Positions 54,471-64,000 of a DNA stretch of 64,000 nucleotides are shown piece by piece. The DNA is from Isoetes taiwanensis (Eukaryota; Streptophyta; Lycopodiopsida; Isoetales; Isoetaceae): the NCBI GenBank assembly GCA_021234155.1, contig JAJEKV010000054.1:9012655-9076654 (forward strand), written 5' to 3'. Every line of letters begins with the position of its first letter. Positions within the stretch are counted from its first letter, which is position 1. Both the position numbers and the translations under genes were made by a program. The notes beneath the pieces were generated by a model. The model worked only from the letters and a program-made list of their open reading frames with translations, was not told the DNA's origin and did not search any database.

Positions 54471-56142
54471 TGTGACGTCCCCTACTCGCATACGGTGCAC
54501 TCACCGTATACAAACAGGAGTTCATCCCCCATACCAGCTCCATGCCGATACTGTGGCTCCTCCACATAACACCGCAACCGCGGATCGGTTCCAAAGGGGG
54601 AAGAGTGAAGGGGTCATTTTACCCCGTCTCCCTCAGGGCCTACCTAGCTGCGGAAGCGTAAACATACATGTCAGTATATAACATAAGCACATATCCACCT
54701 CGACGGGTGGTCCATCACATCTGCATAAACAAGGTGAGCACAATACATATGGGGAGTTCTACCCAAGGCTCAGACTCAAGGGGATGACTGACGGCTTGGG
54801 TCTCCGTGAGTTCATTGCGCATGTAATTCATGGCAATGGATTTGGCTGGCATATGAACATGGCATAGGGTTGTCCACTCCATCCGCCCCCTGCGTGCACA
54901 CTTTGCGTAGTAGGTGAAAAGTGTCCGGGACTGGATCAGAAGTCTCACGGATGCATAGCGGTAAGGGCTATTCCCCGGGTTTCATCCTCCCAGTTCTGAT
55001 GGGGCAGGAAGGGATCACTCCCTCCAGAGATCTACATGCTGACTCAAGGTGACTAGAGGGCCGCTGCCCGTGTTCGACTGAACCCACTGGAAAGTGTACA
55101 CCACTTCATGGGTGTCGAGTCCATGCCTCACCCGCACTCAGTGGTGAGCCATTACACCTAGTCACAATGATCCCTGGTAGGCCTTACACACCAGAGGGAT
55201 CGTTCAAGAGTCAGGACATGAACCTCCTTCTTAGCCAGTCTGGCCCCTTCACCCACAACCCGGTGTGGTTCTTGTACACAGGCCGAATCTATCGTGTGCT
55301 AGAGAGGCTACTCTAGGAGCATCTACTACCAAGCTTTAGGTCTCTACCCCCCTTCCCAATACAAGGAGTTCATAGAGATACATCATCCATATACATCATA
55401 GAAGAACTAAAGAACTATATCTAATCTACATCATAGAGTTAGGTTCTTTAGTTAGAGGCTGGTATCGAGAGATTTAGATGGCTGCTATGGGCAATTTAAT
55501 AGGCTAAACCTACTGATTCTATGACTGAATTAGGGTTTAGACTATCTAATTGGCCAAATACCTGATCCTTGAGGGACTCCTCCTGACCTGAGCTCGACCA
55601 TCCTGCTGAAACGCTCGAATCAAGAGAAACTAAGGGTACAGTTCTCTCAGGCAGAGTCTGGGAGGCGGTTTTGGCTGTTGAGGCAGCCAAAACAGAGTTC
55701 CAAAACCCTAGAAACGAAAATTGGGCAAGTTAGGGTTTCCCTCCCTTAATAGACAAGGGGTTGGCTAGGGTTTCCAATTATCCCCTTTAGGCATGTGGGA
55801 TAATTGGTAATGGGCCCACTTGCCTTTAATGGCTAGGTGGCGAAATGTGCCCACATGGAAATGTGTGCCCACATTAATGTGTACATTGGAAAATGTACAC
55901 AATAATTGCACCTATGGGTATGGCCCACTTGGCATCAAGTGTCCACATGGAAATGTGTGCCCACATTAATGTGTACATTGGAAAATGTGCACATTAATAG
56001 TTGCACATATTCCTGGCACGTTGCCCCCTAGGGCTACCCACCTGGCTACACGTTAGCGTACACGTCAGTCGGAGTGGCGTGTACGCGTGAAGAGGCAGTA
56101 CAGTATACGTCCTGGGACCGTATACTGTCCTGGAACGTCACA
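54471..56142 (-). repeat. Element B 3' LTR (1672 bp)
   Basis: Plus-strand ends are TGTGACGTCCCC and GGAACGTCACA. Homologous to both LTRs of element A. It is longer by about 160 bp, partly through a duplicated ATGTGTGCCCACATTAATGT-type segment at about 55860-56000. A target duplication cannot be tested without the right end. Confidence 0.9.
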
Positions 56143-57012
56143 TTCTCCCCACCTTGAAATGATGCTGTCCGCAGCATCGTGGGTCTCCCCACCTTGGGAT
56201 CATCCTATCCCGCAATCAACCTGATGCATACTATAACTACTATAATACTTACACATTTATTAAGATTACCTTAAGGTAATATTTTTAGGACATTTTCACG
56301 CTATTATATTATGAAATAACTTATCAATTCATAACATCATTAAAACAGGTTACTCAATAATTCACTTAACATGACAATTAAGTTTATCAAAATTAAGATT
56401 AACGTCCGAGGTACTCTTCATTCCTTGCAACACATTCCAACAAAATTTGTATTGCAAGTCTTCGTAGCTCGACCTCCTTGCCCTCCGGAGCGCTCTATTG
56501 GCCTGCAGGTCGACACTACGTTAGTACCATTTTAATTATTAATAAAATTTTGGTTATATGGTGACCACCCCACCTATCTACATGGATGCATGGCTAATCT
56601 CCCGGCGTAGGAAGAGGGTGAATCTTCCATTATGGCCGTGGAGACAGCGCCTATATGCCTGTATGTCGCTCATGCCTACACCCTAGTTGCCCAGCGTGGA
56701 GGATAGGTCCTTCCCATATATGGGGCGTGAAGGCCTAATTCCTCCTATCAAAGCATATATGGGGCTAGAGGTGCTTTTCCTATTAGTGCATTCCTTCATG
56801 ACCTCCTTTCTCTCGAGGTCGTCTACTTCCGTGGAACAGAAGTAGACTTTCTAATCTACCTTCCACTCGCCCAAGCGGAAACGCGGTCATGCCTATATTG
56901 ACATTACACCACGCCCTAGAGATCACCGTGTGGTCTCATCATTGGTCACAACGCATGCGACCCATACCTAGCATAGGTTGCATGCGTAGATTAATCTTAA
57001 CTAGGCATAGAA
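56143..57012 (-). other. Element B polypurine tract and post-coding region
   Basis: Minus-strand AAGGTGGGGAGAA abuts the LTR (56143-56155). The next 850 bp are non-coding, match element A at 27806-28985, and include the CTTGCAACACA hairpin at 56424-56458. Confidence 0.7.
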
Positions 57013-57330
57013 TTAATCTACACAAATTGACATGCCTGAGCCGATGTCTTCGGAGATGACCTTGCCGTCCCATTGCTCCATAAACTGTGGGTACTGCTTC
57101 ACTAAATCTTTCTTAAGTACCCATGTCGCGTCTTCCACTGGTAAGTGTTTCCACTTGACCAAATATTGGAGAAACTCAGATCTCCTCGTTTTCTTGAAAG
57201 CTTTATCAAGAATCAATTCTGGAACTATTTCCAGCTGTTCCTCCGTCATTTCCAACAACGTTGGAGAGTCTAAGACTTCGTCTGGATTTGGAGTGTGCTT
57301 CTTCAACAAACTCACGTGGAAGACCTTATG
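57013..57330 (-). CDS. pol: Chromodomain at the integrase C-terminus
   Basis: The frame from 57315 to 57013 reads VPELILDKAFKKTRRSEFLQ then YLVKWKHLPVEDATWVLKKD, the canonical chromodomain (aromatic Y.VKWK and the E..TW motif), ending in QYPQFMEQWDG. In chromoviruses this module binds histone marks and directs integration to heterochromatin. The frame is intact over the whole domain. It is the C-terminal end of the pol polyprotein and not a separate gene. Confidence 0.9.
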   Translation of the reverse strand, partial: HKVFHVSLLKKHTPNPDEVLDSPTLLEMTEEQLEIVPELILDKAFKKTRRSEFLQYLVKWKHLPVEDATWVLKKDLVKQYPQFMEQWDGKVISEDIGSGMSICVD

Positions 57331-58560
57331 AATCTTTTAGGTGTCTTTGGCAAGTCTAGCTTGTAGGATTGATTACCTACTCTCTTGACTATTACGAAAG
57401 GTCCAGCCCACCTTGGAGCAAGCTTCTTGCAATTCCGATTCGAAGCCACTGCTTCACCTTGATCTTGAGCCAAACATCATCTCCAACTTTGAACTCTCTT
57501 TCTTTGTTTGATGCTTGTCTACGATGCTCTTACTGCCGACTTCTTGCTACTAGCAAATACCCTCGAACCTCTTCCACAAGGCTGACGATATCGGCCAACA
57601 TCTCGGCTGCGAAACTTCCACTTTTGACACGGGGTTGTGCCAAGTGTCCGGAGTTAGGCAATCGATAGTCAGTAATTGATCATAAATGGCGACATTTGGG
57701 ATGATTCCGCTTGGTGCTATTGTATGCAAACTCCACCAAGTGAATAAATTCTTCCCACATACCTTGCTTATTCCGACATAGTTTCAGAAGTGTCTTCTAA
57801 AATCCTGTTGGTCCGCCTCCGTTTGGCCATCCGTCTCCGAGGATGATATGCCGTGCTCATGGATAGCTTCGTCAATCGTCAGTAAAGAGGTCTTGCCGGA
57901 AGGCACTCATGAACTTCGGATCCCCCGTCGGAGATAATCTCCCTTGGCATGCCATGAAGCCCCGAAAATCTCTTTTGGTGAAGAGCTCATTTGTATCCAT
58001 AGTCGATGTCTGTGGTCCCGCAAGGCACAAAATGTGCCATTTTTGACAACTTGTCGACTACTACCATCAACGATCTTTCCCTCCGACGCGGTCCTTGGGA
58101 GTCCCGTGATGAAATCCATGCTAATCACCTCCCACTTAGTGTTTGGCACCGCCAATGGCTCTAATGTCCCTCGAATTCGGTTGCTCGCTTCGTCTACCGA
58201 CATAACCGGCATTCTCTCGATGTAGCGAAGCTACTTGCTTCTTCATTCCTGGCCAATAATAGCCGCTGCAAGACTTTGAAATATGTTTTCATGAATCCCG
58301 CATGGCCAGCTATTGGGCTTTGCGCGTGTCGTGGAGGATCAATTTCCTTACACCCGATGATTCGGCACGCACAACTTGTTCTTATGGTATAACAGGTTGC
58401 CTTCCTTCTTATAATGTTTAAAGGCTTCCCGCTCCTTATGCGTTTCTAGCCTCTCTAGAGAGGCTTGCCCATACTTCTTTGAAATCCACATCCGCTGGCA
58501 AGGACTCTTCAATCTTCTTGCCAAAGTCGAAATTGCATTGCAATGCACTCGGTTGTCGTG
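57331..58560 (-). pseudogene. pol: Integrase, broken
   Basis: In minus order: an H2C2-like region (KEGNLLYHKNKLCVPNH, about 58360-58420), LAVPNTKWEVISMDFITGLP at about 58120-58180 (first catalytic Asp), and SSETDGQTEADQ at about 57810-57850, the region before the catalytic Glu. REFKVGDDVWLKIK at about 57460-57500 is the GPY/F-type start. Small deletions break the frame at least five times. It would insert the cDNA into the genome. Confidence 0.8.
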
Positions 58561-58930
58561 GGATGCCTTGAAAGTGCATCCGCTACCACATTGAGCTTCC
58601 CCGGCTTGTAGACTATATCAAAGTCATACTCTTCAAGGAACTCCATCCATCTTCTCCTCGCCTCAGGTTGAGGTGTGGTTGCGTGAATACATACCGAGGC
58701 TCACGATGGTCCGTATCCAATTTGGAACTTCCTTCCCAAAAAAGGTAGTGCCTCCAAATTCTTAATGCCCCCGACAACCGCAAGCAATTCCTGATCGTGG
58801 GTGGGGTAGCAGCGTTCGGCGTCGTTCATCTTCCCCGAATCATACGCTACCACGCTCTTCTTGCATGAGCATCGCGACTGTAGCTATCTTTATCAAGGCG
58901 TGCGTCGCTACAAGCTTGTCTTTCTCCCGT
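58561..58930 (-). pseudogene. pol: RNase H domain
   Basis: Minus-strand fragments include HDQELLAVVGG and EEYDFDIVYKPGKLNVVADA (about 58565-58630), the usual end of Ty3 RNase H. Frames shift several times. Confidence 0.7.
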
Positions 58931-59995
58931 CCCCGGTAGGTTAAGATCAGGCGGTTGTTAAAGCTTCCTTCAACAATTCAAACCCTGCTTGGGCTTTCTT
59001 GTGCCAATGCTCTGCCCAATCTTTCACTTTCTCCGCCCTCGTCAAGTCTGTTAACGGGGCCGCTATCTTAGCGAAGTTCTTCACGAACTTCCTGTAGTAC
59101 CCTGCTAGGCCTAGAAAACTTCTGACTTCATGCACGTTCTTCGGCGCCGGCCACTGAATGACGGCCTCAATCTTGGCAGGATCCGTCGAGATTCCTTCTG
59201 CTGAGATCACATGACCAAGGTATTCCACCTTCTCCGTTGCGAAGTGACACTTCGACAACTTGGCGTACAACTGGTGCCTCTTCAACTTCTCTAGCACTCT
59301 CCTCAAGTGTTGTACGTGCTCTTCAAGGGATCTGCTATACACCAAAATGTCATCAAAGAATACAATCACAAAGGTGTCTAAAAACTCCCTGAAGATGTCG
59401 TTCATGAGCCTCATGAACGTCGCGGGGGCATTCGATAAGCCTTAAAGGCATTACCGCGGAACTCATAATGCCCATACTGCGTTCAAGGCGGTCTTATGGA
59501 TATCCTCCTCCTTTATCCCGATCCGATGATAACCCGACTTTAAGTCGATTTTGAGAAAAACCTTTGCACCTTGGAGTTGATCCATCAAGTCATCCTCGAT
59601 CCGGGAGCGATACTTGTTCTTAATGGTGTGCTTGTTCACCGCCTATAGTCTATGCACATCCTTAAACCGCCATCCTTCTTCTTTACAAAGAGAATGGGCG
59701 CCCAAATGGCGCAGACACTAGGTCTAATGAAACCTAGGTCGAAAGCAACTCCTCGCCGAATTGCTTCTTCAAATTGGCCAACTCCTCGCCGCCATTCTCG
59801 TATGGAGCTTGCTTACCTGGTTTTGTTCCCGCTCGAAAGTGCTATCTCACACTCTCCTCTATACGGCTGGAAGTCGCTTGATCTCATCCGAAAGAGATCA
59901 TGGAACTCCTCGCGGATCACCGAGCTATTTGCTTCGCAACTTGTCGAAAGCACTCGCCTTCTTTGCTTTTCCTGCTTCGTGCTCGTCAATCTCAA
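58931..59995 (-). pseudogene. pol: Reverse transcriptase, nearly complete
   Basis: [12 protein letters not shown] and [19 protein letters not shown] (about 59500-59680) are fingers and palm. After two short shifts the frame 59414-58947 is intact for 155 codons. It has [13 protein letters not shown] (FFDD in place of YxDD, usual in Ty3 elements), then [10 protein letters not shown] and [17 protein letters not shown]. The catalytic aspartates are present. It follows the protease directly in the same polyprotein. Confidence 0.85.
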
Positions 59996-60010
59996 GCTTG
60001 AAAATGTATG

Positions 60011-60520
60011 CTACCCGTTTCGCTCTTTGATGCACTTGAACAGCCGCTTAGAAGACATGCACCGCATGATGGGAACAACGCCTTTACCCGCGGATCTCAA
60101 TGATCTTGCCGCCGGTGTTGGGAAGGTCACCTTACGCTTTCCATAATCGATAATGGCCCCCGCTGGTCCAAGGTACTCCATTCCTATGATCAGGTCGTAC
60201 TTGCCAATGCCCATTACTTACGCTCCCATCCGGATCTTAATCCCGCAAGTCGATGTCGGTTAATTCTCTTGCCTGCGCCGTCCGCCTTTATTGCACCACT
60301 TGCTAAGACAACAGGCCTTGGCTTTGACTTTAGTGGTTTCAACTTCAACATTTGAACCATTCGGGGATGCAAAGTTATGGCTACTTCCTACGAAGTCTAT
60401 CAAGACTATGAAGGACTTGGCCTTGGCCTTCCCTCTTGTGGAAATTACTTTATACCGGCTCTTCCTTTGCTCAGATCTATTGCGGCAAAGATATGACACT
60501 CATCCCGAATGTAGTCGCCT
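60011..60520 (-). pseudogene. pol: Retropepsin-type protease
   Basis: KSFIVLIDFVGSSHNFASP (about 60350-60410) corresponds to the LIDSGSSHNF active site, with extra residues between the catalytic Asp and Gly, so it is likely damaged by a small insertion. YDLIIGMEYLGPAGAIIDYG followed by KRKVTF (about 60120-60200) is the typical C-terminal part. The enzyme would cleave the gag-pol polyprotein. Confidence 0.75.
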
Positions 60521-60579
60521 TTCCTCGCCGCCGCCGCCGGGCTAGAGTGTCCCAATCTCCCCAACTCGCTAATTTGCAC

Positions 60580-61677
60580 TCATGACGTAGGGGGCGATTC
60601 ACGTCCTATGGCCCGGGCTGGAAGCACCCGAAGCAAAGCTTTTTCTATGCATTCCTGTCTCTTTTCCTTGGGCATCGCACCAAAAAGGATCGCGACCGCT
60701 TTGGAGTAGTTTGACCCCTCCCCGCTTGTCCTTGAAGGACACCGCTTCTTCTCCCCCTTTGTTTCCCGGTTTGCCACCATATGGGGCTCTAGCCGACCTC
60801 GGACCGGCTGCTCTAGGGCTATAGCTTCTTGTCGCCTTGCCTTTGTCCCGAAATGCTGCCGCCGCCTGCCCGCTATTCGAGGTCCCGTCCCTTGCAAGCT
60901 TATAGCCTTGACTCGCTCGCATCGAATTGTCTTAGGGTTTATTGCCCTCACAAGCTTGGATCTCCTCATTCACCCCCTCAATATAGCTTTCTCTGCGCAT
61001 GCTTCTCACCCAATTTTGGCACATACCAGCCTCATGAATTCTCTGTATATACGGGCCCAGATTTGTTGCCTTGTTGCAACCTGTAGAACCGCCGTGATCA
61101 TACTAGACTTATGTTCCCTCGGGACGTAATGGGCTTTTGAAGGCTTTTTAGCAAACTTTACGAATTTACAAGCATCCCTGCTTAAAGCCATGTGCCTTTG
61201 CATAACCCTTCCACCAAATCCGTGCGGCTCCTTCAAGTTGGCTGTTGCCACTCTTCCTTTGTCTTTATCCTTCATGCCATAAGCATTCGTACTCACTCAC
61301 TCATTTCGTCCAGCCATATACTCGCTTCTAAACGACCTGTTCTCCCAGAATCGTTTCAGTTCGGGCCTTCCATACATTGCCTGAGAATCTACCTTCTTCG
61401 GTAGTGGAGGCCTGGTGTCTCTTTTGTCGTCCATCTGGGGTGTTCCTCTGCCTTCCCTCTTGGTGTTCCTTTGCCTTGCGTCTGTTTGGTCTGGGCACGA
61501 TCTTCTTCTTCCTCGGGTCGGAGTCGACTCTGAGCTCGAGTCCAGTCCGGTGGGGATCTTCTTCTCTTGCTCCTCTTCTTGTCCCTTCCTCGCTTCCGGA
61601 GCTGATGCTTGTGGTAATTGAGCATTGCCCACCGAACCCGCTCCTGCTTGTGCGGCTAATGAGCCTTTATCCGCCAA
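60580..61677 (-). pseudogene. gag: gag with zinc knuckle
   Basis: It starts with ATG 61677 (MADKGSLAAQAGAGS), a Glu/Arg-rich N-terminus (KGQEEEQEKK, GRRRSCPDQTDARQRN), then capsid-like fragments (QQIWARIYREFMRLVCAKIG, about 61010-61075). CFGCFQPG at about 60610-60640 is the first half of a CX2CX4HX4C knuckle. The His is not in the same phase, showing a small indel. At least four frame changes are needed. An AT-rich gap of about 130 bp (61830-61980) separates it from the ORF upstream. Confidence 0.6.
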
Positions 61678-62007
61678 GGTCCGCCCTCATCCGGGATATC
61701 TCTTCCTCCGGGGTCATGGGTTCCATATATCTTCAAATAGGTTCCTTGTCGGGTGGTCTCAGGGCGGGTCCTCTGTTCTTCCCTAAGGTCTTGGCGTTGT
61801 CGTTCCCCTGAGCCTAGGCCTCTAACTGCATACACAAGTAATTCATGGCTATATGGTTAGTTTTCCTTGTTCTCTTGCATTGTTTATGTTTGTTGGTATA
61901 GTTGTGGGGCAAAAATATATCAACAAAACATTTAAAGTGCAACAGAGATTATATTCATATATTATATAATATTTTAGTACAAAAAGTCTCCGGGATCAAG
62001 AGTCTAA

Positions 62008-63610
62008 CTAATCTTGAAATCGCCGGTACGACGGGTTGTCCTCAAGGAACTTCTTAACTTGGGCCGTTCCTACCGAATGACCCAAGTTCCTGATGACGAT
62101 TGACGACGAGTCATACGCAAGGCTCTCACCGACTCTTCCACCCTTCTGACCGGATGTAAGGGCTGCGGTGACCGCCAATCTCGCCTGACGTCGATGGGGT
62201 ATGGCGAAGTCGAAGAGGTCAAGTGCCATTGCCCTCTTGACCAGGACAGCGTAGTCGACATTTGGCGCTATGCGAGCATGCCTGCCGAAGCCTGAGAGTG
62301 CAATCAGCATGAACACTCCTTCTTCACCTCTGGGGCTGAACTTGCGGTGGATTACCGCTATTCTCCCATCTAGCAGCAGCGGCAGGTAGTACCTCGGGGA
62401 CTGCCATTGTGCAGTTGGAAGCCCTCTCCGCTTGTTTGGCCTCTCTCCAGTGCCTCCCGGGCCAGATTGCCGACTTCTATTTCGGGTGAGGTCCCTGTAG
62501 TCTTCAATTGTGGAGTCGACTCGCCACGAGGTCGATTCCTGCTCCTCTTGATGGAGGTGGTGTGAAGGCCGGCATTAAAATGCTTGTGGTCTTCCCATGG
62601 ATCCCCATCTGCTCCTCGGAGGGCGAGGAACTCCTCCCTCCGCTGGCAGCTCTCGCTTGTCCATCATTTGCCCGATGTCAAGCCAGGGCCCTGATGTCCG
62701 AGGTCGACTTCCCCACAGGTGCTCTGGCTTCCCTCACTTGGAGCTTTAAAGTCCGAGGCTCCCTGACGCATGAAGTCGCCCAAGTCCGGGACGCAGAATG
62801 GTGGGAGTAGTTCGTCTAACCGGAAGCCCCCTCTGCGACTCGAAGGTTCGATGTCGCCGGGAGTAAATACTCCTCTCCGCTGATGATGATTGGGGCTAGG
62901 CTTGTGATGCCTAGCCCGAAAGTGGGGAGCAACCCGATGTTCACGGGCTCGCCAAAGTTCGCCATCTCCCCGCTCGCTTTGTTGCCGCTCCTCCTCCGAA
63001 GTCGAGCCCTGTGGTACTTATTGTCGCTGACCTCTTCTTCTTCGCTTCTCCTTCCTCGCTCCCGGCCGATATTGCAAACGACCGCTTCTTCTTCTCCAGA
63101 TTGCTATGGGGTCCACCTCCATCGGAGGGATAGAGGTTGCCCCCATTGGGTTTTCGGCACGGTGGGATAAGAAAATGGCTAAGGCCGCGGTGTAGGAGAA
63201 GTACTTGGTCCCTGTTGGTCGTCGGGACCATGTAGTCTGGCAGCCTTTGCGCTTTGTTGGTTAGGTACTTGGCGATGTTGGGGACATCCTCCAAGGCCGC
63301 TTGAAGGGATGGGCGGGGGACAAAATATCCTATGCAAGGGGGAACCTGAACAAGGGAGGGTCCTACCCTAGCTTGAAACTCTGCTAGCACTTGCCTATAT
63401 GCTGGGGTTGCATTTAGCGTGGCTTGGATATCAATTTCTTTCCCAAAGACTTGGAAGATGTCGTTGACATCCGCCTCGGCAGCATGGGCACTGGCGCTGT
63501 ACCATCGCCTGAAGTCGCCAAAGGGCCATTGATCTAGCGAAGAAGGGAGTAATGACGGATGCGTATGCCCGAGGGGAGCTGGAAGATTGCCTAGCAGCGT
63601 GGAGAGCAAA
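62008..63610 (-). pseudogene. Extra ORF upstream of gag in element B
   Basis: From ATG 63610, 222 codons are open (GDFRRWYSASAHAAEADVND, VQVPPCIGYFVPRPSLQAAL, a basic stretch LEKKKRSF). After a damaged middle, 62430-62008 reads RYYLPLLLDGRIAVIHRKFS to VKKFLEDNPSYRRFQD and a stop. The two parts look like one protein of about 500 residues ending before the gag start, with a possible nuclear localisation signal. I recognise no family. Chromoviruses usually have a single gag-pol ORF, so this is either an additional protein or an atypical gag N-terminus. Confidence 0.45.
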
Positions 63611-63830
63611 CTTGCTTGGGTGCCAAATGAAAAATGATGGACCTATTTATAGAAAAGTGGAAAACCCTAATTTTTGGATGACCTAGAATTCACTGGAGTT
63701 GGGCGATTCTGACCTATTAGGAGGTGCAATTGAGTGTTTGGAGGCTAATTTTTGGTTTAAAGCATGCTAAGAACAACTAATGAACCTATTGCAGCAAACT
63801 GGAGATCATTTGGTGAAGAAAATGGTGCGA

Positions 63831-63898
63831 GGTCTCACACGTTGCGCCCAGACCGATAATGAGAAGTTCATTTTCTGTCCTGGCGCGACGTGTGAGAC
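63831..63898 (-). ncRNA. Leader hairpin of element B (cis-acting RNA structure, inferred)
   Basis: GTCTCACACGTTGCGCC (63832-63848) pairs with GGCGCGACGTGTGAGAC (63882-63898) at 16 of 17 positions around a 33-base loop. The loop has an inner AATGA/TCATT pairing. Compared with element A the stem core changes from AGCT to ACGT on both sides together, which keeps the pairing. The single mismatch is at the same place in both elements. Confidence 0.6.
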
Positions 63899-64000
63899 AT
63901 GGGCTCGAAATGGGCTAAACTTGACCAATTTAGATGATCTAAGGCTGTAATTCCACTAAACTCGTCGAGTTAGGCAGAATTGACCCCTTATTTGGTCGAT
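63899..64000 (-). other. Element B leader, continuing out of the window
   Basis: Non-coding leader sequence. By analogy with element A, the primer site and 5' LTR should start within a few hundred bases to the right. Confidence 0.5.

Larger units (their letters stand above)
54471..64000 (-). mobile_element. Ty3/gypsy chromovirus B, right end outside the window
   Basis: In minus orientation: leader hairpin, an extra ORF, gag with zinc knuckle, protease, RT, RNase H, integrase with chromodomain, a post-coding region and the 3' LTR. The LTR of about 1.67 kb and the chromodomain suggest the Tekay/Del side of plant chromoviruses. The 5' LTR should lie just beyond 64000. Frames are broken but most catalytic motifs survive, so this is a much younger or better-kept copy than the 11-kb element. 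Confidence 0.85.

Noticed and set aside
57032-57331. Plus-strand frames over element B pol (for example 57032-57331, 59652-60146)
   Set aside because: They are antisense shadows; all recognisable pol motifs are on the minus strand.

Overview
The window looks like nuclear DNA of a land plant. It has about 40% GC overall, no bacterial-type operons, and long AT-rich stretches without genes. It also holds plant-type LTR retrotransposons: a Ty3/gypsy chromovirus using an initiator-tRNA-Met primer site, and an Athila/Tat-like Ty3 element. Further plant-type elements are an L1-type LINE, a Mutator-like DNA transposon and several foldback or MITE-like elements. Gene poverty and nested old repeats fit a large genome such as a gymnosperm or fern, but the species cannot be fixed from the sequence.

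Layout. 1-999: the 3' end of an unrecognised reading frame, a 3' untranslated stretch and a poly(A) run, which looks like a reverse-transcribed mRNA. 1000-11448: mostly non-coding, with tandem duplications, three foldback structures at 2.0-3.3 kb, a GGAAACCTCCCC minisatellite at 3.6 kb with a relative at 7.3 kb, one small possible gene (2510-2785) and a possible copper-transporter-like exon on the minus strand near 6.5 kb. 11454-22498: a complete LTR retrotransposon flanked by the 5-bp target duplication GCAAG. It carries gag with three zinc knuckles, protease, RT, RNase H and integrase, then about 4 kb of extra coding remnants including a long coiled coil. 22504-26294: intergenic, with a foldback element bearing perfect 86-bp arms. 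26300-36879: LTR element A, minus orientation, flanked by GTACA, with no recognisable pol (LARD-like). 37000-39200: a LINE fragment, minus strand, with a MITE inserted in it. 39230-40442: a broken reading frame, polypurine tract and LTR of another retroelement. 40993-46021: a Mutator-like transposon with long inverted repeats and a decayed DDE transposase. 46022-52600: a T-rich, repeat-rich domain with a long (CT)n tract. 53448-54247: a broken gene of unknown function. 54471-64000: chromovirus B, minus orientation, running off the right edge. It has an LTR, chromodomain, integrase, RNase H, RT, protease, gag, an additional upstream ORF and a structured leader.

How they relate. Elements A and B share their LTR family, the region between the LTR and the coding part, and a leader hairpin, while their internal coding parts differ. 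A therefore looks like a non-autonomous partner that a B-like element could mobilise. Almost every long reading frame is broken by stops, CpG-type transitions and 1-4 bp indels. No intact, confidently identified host gene is present.

The items most worth pursuing are: (i) two small foldbacks with a shared loop core but unrelated, self-palindromic arms; (ii) the leader hairpin of A and B, whose paired bases change together; (iii) the accessory coding region downstream of integrase in the 11-kb element; and (iv) the extra ORF upstream of gag in element B.
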